Source: an uncultured Thalassospira sp.
Lineage (GTDB): Bacteria > Pseudomonadota > Alphaproteobacteria > Rhodospirillales_A > Thalassospiraceae
Direction: 5' to 3'
Length of the DNA stretch: 12,851 nt
NCBI GenBank assembly: GCA_946885765.1
Contig: CAMPHD010000056.1
Coordinates: forward strand, 1-12,851
This document shows, one piece after another, positions 6,042 through 12,851 of the stretch. How positions within the stretch are numbered: position 1 is the stretch's first letter; the number at the start of each line of letters is the position of its first letter. Below the pieces are notes generated by a model. The model was given only the letters and a program-made list of their open reading frames with translations, did not search any database and was not told the origin of the DNA. The translations under genes and the position numbers were made by a program.

Positions 6042-7229
6042 ATGACCGACTATCGCACGAAATACCAAATGACGCCGGTGATCGGGTGGCTGTTGCGGGA
6101 TCGTGGCGGAATGATCCTGCTTGCGATCCTGATTGCCGCGTCCATCCTGATCCCGGTCGGCAACCTGATCGTGCCCGAAGGATCGGCCTTTCATGTTCCG
6201 ACATGGATGATGAGTCTGCTTGGCAAATATCTTTGCTATGCCTTGCTGGCGCTTTCGGTTGATCTGATCTGGGGGTTCTGCGGGATTCTAAGCCTTGGTC
6301 ACGGGGCGTTCTTTGCGCTTGGCGGTTATGCCATGGGTATGTATCTGATGCGCCAGATCGGGGATCGCGGGGTTTATGGCAACCCGGAACTGCCGGACTT
6401 CATGGTGTTCCTGAACTGGACCGAATTGCCGTGGTACTGGTACGGCTTTGACATGTTCTGGTTTGCCATCGTGATGGCGATGTTCGTGCCGGGGCTTCTG
6501 GCCTTTGTGTTTGGTTTCCTTGCCTTCCGGTCGCGGGTGACGGGGGTGTATCTTTCGATCATCACGCAGGCGATGACCTATGCGCTGTTGCTGGCATTCT
6601 TCCGCAATGACATGGGCTTTGGCGGCAATAATGGCCTGACCGATTTCAAGGATCTGCTTGGGTTTTCTCTGCAATCGGATAGCACGCGGGCAACCCTGTT
6701 TGTCGTATCCTGCGTGATGCTGGGCATCTGTTATGTCGTGGCGCGCTGCATCACCAATTCCCGTCTGGGCAAGGTTCTGATTGCCATCCGTGATGCCGAG
6801 GCGCGCGTGCGGTTTACCGGTTACCGGGTCGAATATTACAAGCTGTTCGTCTTTACCGTGTCGGCTGTGATGGCCGGGATTGCCGGATCGCTTTATGTGC
6901 CGCAGGTCGGCATCATCAATCCCGGTGAATTTGCCCCTGCATTGTCGATTGAAATCGTCATCTGGGTGGCGGTTGGCGGGCGCGGTACGCTGTATGGTGC
7001 GGTGCTGGGGGCGTTCATCGTGAACTATGCCAAGACCTTCTTTACCGGTGTGATGCCTGATTTCTGGCTGTTCTTCCTGGGCGGGCTGTTCATTGCCGTG
7101 ACCCTGTTCCTGCCAAAGGGCGTGATTGGTGCGGTGCCAGCATTTGGATCACCCGACCGGCAATCGGCGTTTAGCACCTTGCGCAAGCGTTTCCTGAACG
7201 GGCGTGCAAACGAAGGAGGCAAGGCATGA
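6042..7229 (+). CDS. urtC: Urea ABC transporter permease UrtC
   Basis: The second channel subunit, of the LivM type, pairing with UrtB. Many transmembrane segments are visible over its 395 residues, beginning at about residue 22. Recognisable stretches are WGFCGILSLGHGAFFALGGY, the RSRVTGVYLSIITQAMTYA loop, FGGNNGLTDF and the cytoplasmic coupling region LIAIRDAEARVRFTGY, which contacts the ATPases. The ATG follows TGGAGG (6028-6033) with an 8-nt spacer and lies 3 nt after the urtB stop. Its end overlaps the urtD start by 4 nt (ATGA), which indicates translational coupling. The length and motifs are normal and nothing appears broken. Confidence 0.94.
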   Translation: MTDYRTKYQMTPVIGWLLRDRGGMILLAILIAASILIPVGNLIVPEGSAFHVPTWMMSLLGKYLCYALLALSVDLIWGFCGILSLGHGAFFALGGYAMGMYLMRQIGDRGVYGNPELPDFMVFLNWTELPWYWYGFDMFWFAIVMAMFVPGLLAFVFGFLAFRSRVTGVYLSIITQAMTYALLLAFFRNDMGFGGNNGLTDFKDLLGFSLQSDSTRATLFVVSCVMLGICYVVARCITNSRLGKVLIAIRDAEARVRFTGYRVEYYKLFVFTVSAVMAGIAGSLYVPQVGIINPGEFAPALSIEIVIWVAVGGRGTLYGAVLGAFIVNYAKTFFTGVMPDFWLFFLGGLFIAVTLFLPKGVIGAVPAFGSPDRQSAFSTLRKRFLNGRANEGGKA

Positions 7230-8017
7230 GCGAGGCAGCCGCAATCGAGATTGAAAAGGCCGAACGCAAGGCCGCCAAAGCCAATACCATCCTTTATGTC
7301 GATGGGGTTTCCGTCACCTTTGACGGGTTCCGGGCGCTCAATAGCCTGTCCTTTTATGTCGAGCCGGGCGAACTTCGCGCGATCATCGGGCCGAACGGCG
7401 CGGGCAAGACGACGATGATGGATATCATCACCGGTAAAACCCGGCCCGATACCGGCGATGTGATGTTTCGAAGCGAAGTCGACCTGACCAAACTTGACGA
7501 GGCCGAGATCGCAAACCTTGGCATCGGGCGCAAGTTCCAGAAACCGACCGTGTTTGAAAGCCATACGGTGTTTGACAATCTGCTGCTGGCCTGTTCAGGC
7601 GGGCGGGGGGTGTTTCAGGCGCTTTTTCATCGCCTGGGCAATGCCGAGAAGCTCCGCATTGAACAGACGCTTGAAACCATCATGCTGACCGACAAGCGTG
7701 ACGAGACGGCAGCCAACCTGTCGCACGGGCAGAAACAGTGGCTTGAGATTGGCATGCTGCTGATGCAGAAGCCGGAATTGCTTCTGGTGGATGAACCGGT
7801 CGCCGGGATGACGGATTCCGAAACCGAACAGACCGCGAAATTGCTGCGATCCATTGCAACAGACCGGTCGGTTGTGGTTGTCGAACATGACATGGAATTT
7901 GTCCGCGACCTTGATTGCAAGGTGACGGTCCTGCACGAAGGATCGGTTCTGGCCGAAGGCCGCCTTGACCATGTTCAGAAAGACCCGCGGGTCATCGAAG
8001 TATATTTGGGGCGCTGA
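7226..8017 (+). CDS. urtD: Urea ABC transporter ATP-binding protein UrtD
   Basis: A cytoplasmic ATPase subunit of the urea importer, LivG-like. Walker A is GPNGAGKTT (55-63), the Q-loop is near Q105 in GRKFQKPTVF, the signature is LSHGQ (165-169), Walker B is LLLVDE (185-190) and the switch histidine is H221 in VVEHDMEFV. The signature has His in place of the second residue of the usual LSGGQ, which is common in UrtD and not a defect. A charged N-terminal extension of about 20 residues precedes the ABC fold. AAGGAGG at 7213-7219 lies 6 nt before the ATG, the strongest ribosome site in the operon. The start overlaps the urtC stop by 4 nt. Confidence 0.95.
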   Translation: MSEAAAIEIEKAERKAAKANTILYVDGVSVTFDGFRALNSLSFYVEPGELRAIIGPNGAGKTTMMDIITGKTRPDTGDVMFRSEVDLTKLDEAEIANLGIGRKFQKPTVFESHTVFDNLLLACSGGRGVFQALFHRLGNAEKLRIEQTLETIMLTDKRDETAANLSHGQKQWLEIGMLLMQKPELLLVDEPVAGMTDSETEQTAKLLRSIATDRSVVVVEHDMEFVRDLDCKVTVLHEGSVLAEGRLDHVQKDPRVIEVYLGR

Positions 8018-8019
8018 TC

Positions 8020-8715
8020 ATGCTGGATGTAGCCAATATCGATCTGTTTTATGGCGCGTCGCATGCGCTTCGCAAGGTGTCGCTTAGTGCGGAGACCGGC
8101 AAGGTCACGGCGGTTCTGGGGCGCAACGGTGTCGGTAAAACATCGCTGATGCGCGCCGTTGTCGGGCAACACCCGATTGCCGATGGCAACATCACGTGGG
8201 AAGGTAAAAATATTTCGCGTGATCCGGCCTGGAAACGATCAACCTCGGGGATCGCGATTGTACCTCAGGGGCGCGAGATTTTCCCGCTTCTGACCGTGAA
8301 GGAAAACCTTGAAACCGGGTTTGCCGCCCTTCCGCGCGCCCTTCGTCATATCCCCGACGAGATTTTTGAACTGTTCCCGGTCCTGCGTGACATGCTGGGC
8401 CGTCGCGGTGGCGATCTTTCGGGCGGGCAGCAGCAGCAGCTTGCCATTGGGCGCGCATTGGTCACACGTCCGCGTCTTCTTGTCCTTGATGAGCCGACCG
8501 AAGGCATTCAGCCATCGATCATCAAGGATATCCAGCGCGTGATCAAACAGCTGGCGGATCGGGGCGATATGGCGATCCTTCTGGTCGAACAGTATTTTGA
8601 TTTCGCCCATGAACTGGCTGACGAGATCGTCGTGCTCGAACGTGGCGAGGTGGTGCTGGCGGGGTCCAAGGATGCATTGGACCGCGAAAAGGTGCGGTCG
8701 TATCTGACTGTTTGA
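8020..8715 (+). CDS. urtE: Urea ABC transporter ATP-binding protein UrtE
   Basis: The second ATPase, LivF-like, forming a heterodimer with UrtD under the UrtBC channel. Walker A is GRNGVGKTS (34-42), the Q-loop is VPQGREIFP (Q83), the signature is LSGGQ (133-137) and Walker B is LLVLDE (153-158). The switch position is Gln (Q191 in LLVEQY) instead of His, as in LivF/UrtE relatives, so hydrolysis is probably asymmetric between the two ATPases; that last point is inference. Its ATG lies 2 nt after the urtD stop, with only a weak GGGG ribosome site, so translation probably depends on coupling to urtD. It is the last urt gene. No strong terminator follows before the ureD control region. Confidence 0.95.
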   Translation: MLDVANIDLFYGASHALRKVSLSAETGKVTAVLGRNGVGKTSLMRAVVGQHPIADGNITWEGKNISRDPAWKRSTSGIAIVPQGREIFPLLTVKENLETGFAALPRALRHIPDEIFELFPVLRDMLGRRGGDLSGGQQQQLAIGRALVTRPRLLVLDEPTEGIQPSIIKDIQRVIKQLADRGDMAILLVEQYFDFAHELADEIVVLERGEVVLAGSKDALDREKVRSYLTV

Positions 8716-8723
8716 TCAGCATT

Positions 8724-8740
8724 TGCCAAAATTTTGCGCA
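8724..8740. promoter_or_regulatory. Weak NtrC-like dyad upstream of ureD
   Basis: TGCCAAAATTTTGCGCA keeps the outer TGC-N11-GCA spacing of NtrC sites and matches the longer consensus at 9 of 14 fixed positions. It lies about 80 bp upstream of the predicted sigma-54 start, a workable enhancer distance. Evidence is weak on its own; position and the neighbouring sigma-54 element support it. Confidence 0.3.
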
Positions 8741-8792
8741 TGGGTGAATTGAGGCCGGTGCGGTAAATGGCGTGATTGCGGGCTGTACGGTT

Positions 8793-8808
8793 TGGCCCGC
8801 ATCTTGCT
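8793..8808 (+). promoter_or_regulatory. Sigma-54 (RpoN) promoter candidate for the urease operon
   Basis: TTGGCCCG-CATC-TTGCT matches the consensus YTGGCACG-N4-TTGCW with a single A-to-C change. GG (8794-8795) and GC (8806-8807) are exactly 10 nt apart. The predicted start is near 8819, upstream of both possible ureD start codons. An overlapping GCGGGC/GCCCGC dyad (8778-8800) exists but has no T-run. Confidence 0.6.
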
Positions 8809-8921
8809 GTGTTTGCCGATGGGCCAGCCGGTCTGACTGCGGGTTAACCGGTTGTGCGACTGAAATATTCAGGTGGCTTTGTGCAGCTTCGCAAACTCGA
8901 AAACCCGGTCCGCAGTGATTT

Positions 8922-8930
8922 GAAGGCGGA
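8922..8930 (+). promoter_or_regulatory. Ribosome binding site favouring the internal ureD start
   Basis: GAAGGCGGA ends 7 nt before the ATG at 8938. The upstream in-frame GTG at 8854 has no comparable purine-rich site, so the shorter UreD is preferred. Confidence 0.55.
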
Positions 8931-8937
8931 ACCGCAA

Positions 8938-9822
8938 ATGTCAGACGCTTCCAACCCGATCGTCACCGATGGTCGGGCCGAGGTCGCGTTCAAGCCGGGT
9001 TCGCCGGGCGCTGTGTCTGCGGGTAAGCCGGGTTTTGCAGCCCTTGATCATCTTTATTACCGCGATCCGATGAAAATCCTGTTCCCGCGTCCGGTGGCCG
9101 GGGATCTGGTGACTGCCGTTCTGGTGACGACATCGGGTGGCATGGTGGGGGGGGATCATCTGGCATTTGAAGGCCGGGTCAAGGCAGGCGCATCCGCGCT
9201 ATTTACCGCCCAGGCCGCCGAAAAGATTTACCGTTCCGCCGGGCCGGATTGCATCATGTCGGTTGATCTGGCGGCTGAAGATAACGGCTGGCTGGAATGG
9301 TTGCCCCACGAAACCATCCTGTTTGATCAGGCGCGCCTGCGCCGCAAGACGAGTGTTTCCGTTACCGGTTCCGGGCAGGTGATGGCCGGAGAAATCATGG
9401 TGTTTGGCCGCCTTGCCCGTGGCGAGGTTTTCACAACCGGGCTGGCACGTGATGCATGGGATGTCTCGATTGACGGGCGGCCTGTCTGGCGTGATGCGCT
9501 GCATCTGGAAGGCGATGTTTTGCGCATGCTGGATCACCCGGCATCCTTTGATGGGGCGCGGGCGGCGGCGACCGCCATTCTGGTCGGGCAGGATGCCGAA
9601 GATAAACTTGATATTGCCCGCGATTGTCTGGCGCGCGCATCCGGGGGTTTGATGGATACGGATGTGTTGTGCGCGGCAACCGCGATGAAGGGGATTGTGA
9701 TCACGCGTTTCATGGCGCGCGATCCGATGAAATTGCGCCGGGTTTACGGCGCGTGGTGGAAACAGTTCCGCCATGAAACACGCGGACTTCCGGCGCGCCT
9801 GCCGCGTCTTTGGGAAATTTAG
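8938..9822 (+). CDS. ureD: Urease accessory protein UreD (UreH)
   Basis: A cytoplasmic accessory protein that binds apo-urease and, with UreF and UreG, forms the complex through which nickel and CO2 reach the active site. Diagnostic segments are TTSGGMVGGDHLAFEGRV (the family's T-[AS]-G-G-x-x-G-G-D motif), the ALFTAQAAEKIYRS strand, WLEWLPHETILFDQARLRR and the C-terminal RRVYGAWWKQFRHETRGLP. The chosen start gives 294 residues, in the usual range. Starting at the GTG at 8854 would add 28 residues with no obvious homology and no ribosome site, though that frame is open. It is first in the urease operon, downstream of a sigma-54 element. Its TAG stop overlaps the ribosome site AGGAG of ureA. 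Confidence 0.92.
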   Translation: MSDASNPIVTDGRAEVAFKPGSPGAVSAGKPGFAALDHLYYRDPMKILFPRPVAGDLVTAVLVTTSGGMVGGDHLAFEGRVKAGASALFTAQAAEKIYRSAGPDCIMSVDLAAEDNGWLEWLPHETILFDQARLRRKTSVSVTGSGQVMAGEIMVFGRLARGEVFTTGLARDAWDVSIDGRPVWRDALHLEGDVLRMLDHPASFDGARAAATAILVGQDAEDKLDIARDCLARASGGLMDTDVLCAATAMKGIVITRFMARDPMKLRRVYGAWWKQFRHETRGLPARLPRLWEI

Positions 9823-9831
9823 GAGAACGGC

Positions 9832-10134
9832 ATGAATCTGACGCCACGCGAAAAGGACAAATTGCTGGTTTCAATGGCCGCCATGGTGGCGCGACGCCGC
9901 CTTGAACGCGGTGTGAAACTGAACCATCCCGAAGCCATTGCCCTGATCACGGATTTTGTGGTCGAAGGCGCGCGCGATGGCAAATCGGTTGCCGATCTGA
10001 TGCGCGACGGGGCGACCGTGATCACGCGTGATCAGGTGATGGATGGCATTGCCGAAATGATCCATGAAATTCAGGTCGAAGCAACATTTCCCGACGGGAC
10101 GAAGCTTGTGACCGTTCACGAACCGATCCGCTAG
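9832..10134 (+). CDS. ureA: Urease gamma subunit UreA
   Basis: The smallest structural subunit of the cytoplasmic nickel urease, which hydrolyses urea to ammonia and carbamate. The protein begins [20 protein letters not shown] and contains [19 protein letters not shown], the [13 protein letters not shown] segment and [24 protein letters not shown] ending (here [20 protein letters not shown]), all hallmarks of UreA. At 100 residues it is full length. The ribosome site AGGAG (9821-9825) lies 6 nt before the ATG and overlaps the ureD stop, suggesting coupled translation. A separate gamma subunit, not fused to beta, is the usual arrangement in proteobacteria, as opposed to the fused form in Helicobacter. 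Confidence 0.97.
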   Translation: MNLTPREKDKLLVSMAAMVARRRLERGVKLNHPEAIALITDFVVEGARDGKSVADLMRDGATVITRDQVMDGIAEMIHEIQVEATFPDGTKLVTVHEPIR

Positions 10135-10150
10135 GCAAAGGAAACAGGCC

Positions 10151-10462
10151 ATGATTCCAGGTGAAATCATTACCAAAGAAGGCAGCCTGATCCTTAATCA
10201 GGATCGCGAAACCAAAACACTGACCGTCGCCAATACCGGGGATCGCCCGGTGCAGGTCGGATCGCATTATCATTTTTATGAAACCAATCCGGGCCTTGAT
10301 TTTGATCGCGAGGCGGCGCGCGGTTTCCGTCTTGATATCCCGGCTGGCACCGCCGTCCGGTTCGAGCCGGGCCAGACGCGCGAAGTCAATCTGGTGAAAT
10401 ATGCCGGGTCGGGTGTGGTCTATGGCTTTAACGCCAAAATCAACGGCAAGCTGGGAGCGTAA
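10151..10462 (+). CDS. ureB: Urease beta subunit UreB
   Basis: A structural urease subunit that packs between gamma and alpha in the (abc)3 trimer. Its 103 residues start [18 protein letters not shown] and contain the conserved [31 protein letters not shown] and [13 protein letters not shown] blocks, ending [18 protein letters not shown] (10137-10142) lies 8 nt before the ATG. It sits 16 nt after ureA and 2 nt before ureC, in the standard ABC order. No unusual residues are seen. Confidence 0.97.
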   Translation: MIPGEIITKEGSLILNQDRETKTLTVANTGDRPVQVGSHYHFYETNPGLDFDREAARGFRLDIPAGTAVRFEPGQTREVNLVKYAGSGVVYGFNAKINGKLGA

Positions 10463-10464
10463 AA

Positions 10465-12174
10465 ATGGCTTATGAAATTGATCGCGCATCCTATGCCGCC
10501 ATGTTTGGCCCGACCGTTGGTGACAAGGTCCGATTGGCCGATACCGAGCTTTTGATAGAGGTCGAACAGGATTTCACGATCCTTGGCGAAGAAGTCAAAT
10601 TCGGCGGCGGCAAGGTCATCCGCGACGGCATGGGCCAGTCGCAGGCATCGCGCGCCGAGGGATCGGTCGATACCGTGATCACCAACGCGCTGATCCTTGA
10701 TTATACCGGCATCATCAAGGCCGATATCGGCATTCGCGATGGCCGCATTGCCGGGATCGGCAAGGCCGGGAACCCCGATGTGCAGCCCGGTGTCGATATC
10801 ATCATCGGTCCGGGGACCGAGGTGATCGCCGGTGAAGGCAACATCATCACCGCAGGCGGGATTGACGCCCATATCCACTGGATTTGCCCGCAACAGGTCG
10901 AAGATGCGCTGTATTCCGGCGTAACCACGATGCTGGGCGGTGGGACCGGCCCGGCGGCGGGCACGAACGCCACCACCTGTACGCCCGGCCCGTGGCACAT
11001 TGCCCGCATGTTGCAGGCGGCTGACGGCTTGCCGATGAATATCGGTTTCTTTGGCAAGGGCAATGCGACCCTGCCGGGTTCATTGATCGAACAGGTCAAA
11101 GCCGGTGTTTGCGGGCTTAAACTGCATGAAGACTGGGGCACGACCCCGGCGTCGATTGATACCTGCCTGTCGGTGGCTGATGACCTTGACGTGCAGGTGA
11201 TGATCCATACCGATACGCTGAATGAAAGCGGCTTTGTCGAACATACCCGCGCATCCTTCAAGGGCCGCACCATCCATACCTTCCACACCGAAGGGGCCGG
11301 TGGTGGCCATGCGCCCGATATCATCAAGCTGTGCGGCGAGGCCAACGTTCTGCCAAGTTCGACCAACCCGACACGTCCCTTTACGGTGAATACCATCGAC
11401 GAGCATCTTGATATGCTGATGGTGTGCCATCACCTTGATCCGAAAATCCCCGAAGATGTCGCCTTTGCCGAAAGCCGCATCCGCCGCGAAACCATCGCGG
11501 CCGAGGATATCCTGCATGACCTTGGCGCGTTTTCGATCATTTCGTCGGACAGTCAGGCCATGGGCCGCGTCGGCGAGGTCATCTCGCGCACCTGGCAGAC
11601 AGCGGACAAGATGAAAAAGCAGCGCGGCAACCTGTCGGGAGACGGGCCGGGGAATGATAATTTCCGTGCCAAGCGTTATGTGGCGAAATACACGATCAAC
11701 CCGGCAATCGCGCAGGGCATTGCATCCCATGTTGGGTCAATCGAGGTCGGCAAGATCGCCGATATCGTGGTCTGGAAACCGATGTTCTTTGGCGTCAAAC
11801 CCGACATGATCATCAAGGCGGGCATGATCATCGGGGCGGCGATGGGGGACCCGAATGCCTCGATCCCCACGCCGCAGCCGGTCCATTATCGTCCGATGTT
11901 TGGTGCCTATGGTTCGGCATTGTCGAAATCGAGCTTCTCGTTCGTGTCCCAGGCCGGGATCGATGCCGGGATTGCCGCCGAGTTTGGTCTGGCAAAGCAG
12001 CTTCTGGCGGTTTCGAACACGCGCAATATCGGCAAAAAGGACATGAAACTGAACGATGCCCTGCCGAAAATGGAAGTCGATCCGGAAACCTATCAGGTGC
12101 GCGCCGATGGCGAACTTCTGACCTGTCAGCCGGTTGACCGCGTGCCGATGGCACAGCGTTACTTCCTGTTCTAG
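10465..12174 (+). CDS. ureC: Urease alpha (catalytic) subunit UreC
   Basis: The catalytic subunit with the dinuclear nickel centre. All ligands are present: H136 and H138 ([10 protein letters not shown]), K219 for carbamylation ([10 protein letters not shown]), H248 (MIHTDTLNE), H274 ([13 protein letters not shown]) and D362 ([12 protein letters not shown]). The mobile-flap C321 and H322 (MVCHHLDP) are also intact. Numbering is offset by two from the Klebsiella enzyme. The N-terminal composite domain starts at [19 protein letters not shown], and the protein ends with the conserved RYFLF. The 569-aa length is standard, so this is predicted to be an active urease. GGGAG (10453-10457) precedes the ATG, and the gene begins 2 nt after the ureB stop. 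Its stop overlaps the ureE ribosome site. Confidence 0.98.
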   Translation: MAYEIDRASYAAMFGPTVGDKVRLADTELLIEVEQDFTILGEEVKFGGGKVIRDGMGQSQASRAEGSVDTVITNALILDYTGIIKADIGIRDGRIAGIGKAGNPDVQPGVDIIIGPGTEVIAGEGNIITAGGIDAHIHWICPQQVEDALYSGVTTMLGGGTGPAAGTNATTCTPGPWHIARMLQAADGLPMNIGFFGKGNATLPGSLIEQVKAGVCGLKLHEDWGTTPASIDTCLSVADDLDVQVMIHTDTLNESGFVEHTRASFKGRTIHTFHTEGAGGGHAPDIIKLCGEANVLPSSTNPTRPFTVNTIDEHLDMLMVCHHLDPKIPEDVAFAESRIRRETIAAEDILHDLGAFSIISSDSQAMGRVGEVISRTWQTADKMKKQRGNLSGDGPGNDNFRAKRYVAKYTINPAIAQGIASHVGSIEVGKIADIVVWKPMFFGVKPDMIIKAGMIIGAAMGDPNASIPTPQPVHYRPMFGAYGSALSKSSFSFVSQAGIDAGIAAEFGLAKQLLAVSNTRNIGKKDMKLNDALPKMEVDPETYQVRADGELLTCQPVDRVPMAQRYFLF

Positions 12175-12185
12175 GAGCCCGGATC

Positions 12186-12779
12186 ATGCGTCGCGCGATT
12201 GAACATATCCCCGTCAGCCAGTCCGACACATCCGAAGTGCGCGGTACGGTGACACTTGCCTTTGCCGACCGCCATCGGCGGCGTATCCGGCTGATGGATG
12301 ATGCCGGGGATGCGTTCCTGCTTGATCTGCCCCATGCCGTGCGGTTGGGGGACGGGGACCGGTTGCGTCTGATTGATGGCGGGGTGATCGTGGTGCGTGC
12401 CGCTGCCGAGGACGTCCTGACCATCACCTGTTCCGGCCCGATTGCGACGGCCAAACTGGCATGGCATATCGGCAACCGTCATACCCCGCTTCAGGTCCTG
12501 AAAGACGGGCGGCTTCGCATCATTGATGATCATGTCATGCGCGATATGGTGCAGGGGCTGGGCGGTGTTGTTTTCGCCGAAGTCGCCCCGTTCGATCCGC
12601 TGAATGGGGCCTATCACGGGCTGGGCGGTGGCGGACATGGTCACAGCCATGGCAATGATCATTTCGACGAGCCGCATGATCATGGCGATCATAATCATGA
12701 CCATAGCCATGCGCATTCTCACGGGCATTCCCATTCTCATGCGCACGCCCATGCCATCGGGGAGCCGCATGACCACTGA
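12186..12779 (+). CDS. ureE: Urease nickel metallochaperone UreE with His-rich tail
   Basis: Delivers nickel to the UreDFG-urease complex. The N-terminal peptide-binding domain covers about residues 1-75. The metal-binding domain contains LAWHIGNRHTPLQ (H94-H99), the conserved UreE nickel region, and DDHVMRDMV around H116. From residue 150 to the end (197) the tail holds 19 histidines in 48 residues, mostly in alternating H-x-H pattern with Asp, Ser, Ala and Gly. Such tails store or buffer nickel in Klebsiella-type UreE. The ribosome site AGGAG (12173-12177) is 8 nt before the ATG and overlaps the ureC stop. The tail's codons alternate CAT and CAC, so the DNA is low in complexity. The end overlaps ureF by 11 nt. 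Confidence 0.95.
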   Translation: MRRAIEHIPVSQSDTSEVRGTVTLAFADRHRRRIRLMDDAGDAFLLDLPHAVRLGDGDRLRLIDGGVIVVRAAAEDVLTITCSGPIATAKLAWHIGNRHTPLQVLKDGRLRIIDDHVMRDMVQGLGGVVFAEVAPFDPLNGAYHGLGGGGHGHSHGNDHFDEPHDHGDHNHDHSHAHSHGHSHSHAHAHAIGEPHDH

Positions 12780-12851
12780 TCTTGATCCCCGTTCCCGCGC
12801 CAGCCTGACGCCGGGTGGCCTGATGCGGTTGATGACATGGCTTAGCCCGTC
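12769..12851 (+). CDS. ureF: Urease accessory protein UreF, N-terminal fragment (cut by window end)
   Basis: An open frame from the ATG at 12769 runs off the right edge, giving 27 full codons. The peptide includes LTPGGLMRLMTWLSP, which matches the conserved start of UreF, where the segment continues into the family's AFPVGAFSYSHGLE-like motif outside the window. UreF, with UreD, recruits the GTPase UreG and acts as the gate for nickel insertion. The ATG lies inside ureE (11-nt overlap, different frame), with GGGGAG at 12759-12764 only 4 nt upstream, so expression probably depends on coupling to ureE. The next gene outside the window is expected to be ureG. Confidence 0.85.
   Translation, partial: MTTDLDPRSRASLTPGGLMRLMTWLSP

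Noticed and set aside
8778..8800. GCGGGC/GCCCGC hairpin as a terminator for the urt operon
   Set aside because: The stem is only 6 bp with an 11-nt loop and no T-run follows. Its right half coincides with the better-supported sigma-54 element.
11080..11730. Minus-strand open frame of 216 codons inside ureC
   Set aside because: Shadow of ureC, whose active-site motifs all lie in the plus frame; no ribosome site or domain supports the antisense frame.
12640..12770. Short repeated CAT/CAC units resembling a repeat array
   Set aside because: The periodicity is explained by alternating His codons of the UreE tail; there are no conserved repeats with unique spacers, so it is not a CRISPR or a tandem repeat locus.

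Overview
The window is ordinary alphaproteobacterial chromosome at about 55% GC. The urt and ure protein sequences, and a Tat-dependent hydrolase beside a NodD-like LysR regulator, suggest a marine Rhodospirillales-type organism such as Thalassospira. That genus assignment is an inference from general familiarity, not a search result. Almost every base is explained by recognisable genes. I see no mobile element, CRISPR array, rRNA, tRNA or phage gene.

Left edge to 2.6 kb: the C-terminal part of the membrane-bound cytochrome c urate hydroxylase PuuD enters from the left and ends at a strong, probably bidirectional terminator. On the opposite strand lies a Tat-exported metallo-beta-lactamase-fold hydrolase resembling methyl parathion hydrolase. 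It is transcribed divergently from a LysR-type regulator, which is its likely controller.

2.6 to 8.7 kb: a 355-bp regulatory region with stacked inverted repeats, a good sigma-54 -24/-12 element and an NtrC-like dyad precedes urtABCDE, the high-affinity urea ABC importer. A perfect 12-bp stem plus T-run terminator lies between urtA and urtB. It should let the binding protein be made in excess over the permeases (UrtB, UrtC) and ATPases (UrtD, UrtE).

8.7 kb to right edge: a second sigma-54-like element precedes ureD-ureA-ureB-ureC-ureE-ureF, tightly packed, with ureF cut by the window end. All urease nickel ligands, the carbamylated lysine and the flap Cys/His are present in UreC, and UreE carries a long His-rich nickel-binding tail.

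Together: PuuD starts urate breakdown, which can yield urea. UrtABCDE imports urea under nitrogen limitation, and urease hydrolyses it to ammonia. The main new observation is regulatory. Both the uptake and the urease operons carry recognisable sigma-54 elements, implying coordinate NtrC control. No undescribed biological system is evident. The most unusual stretch is the repeat-rich urtA upstream region.
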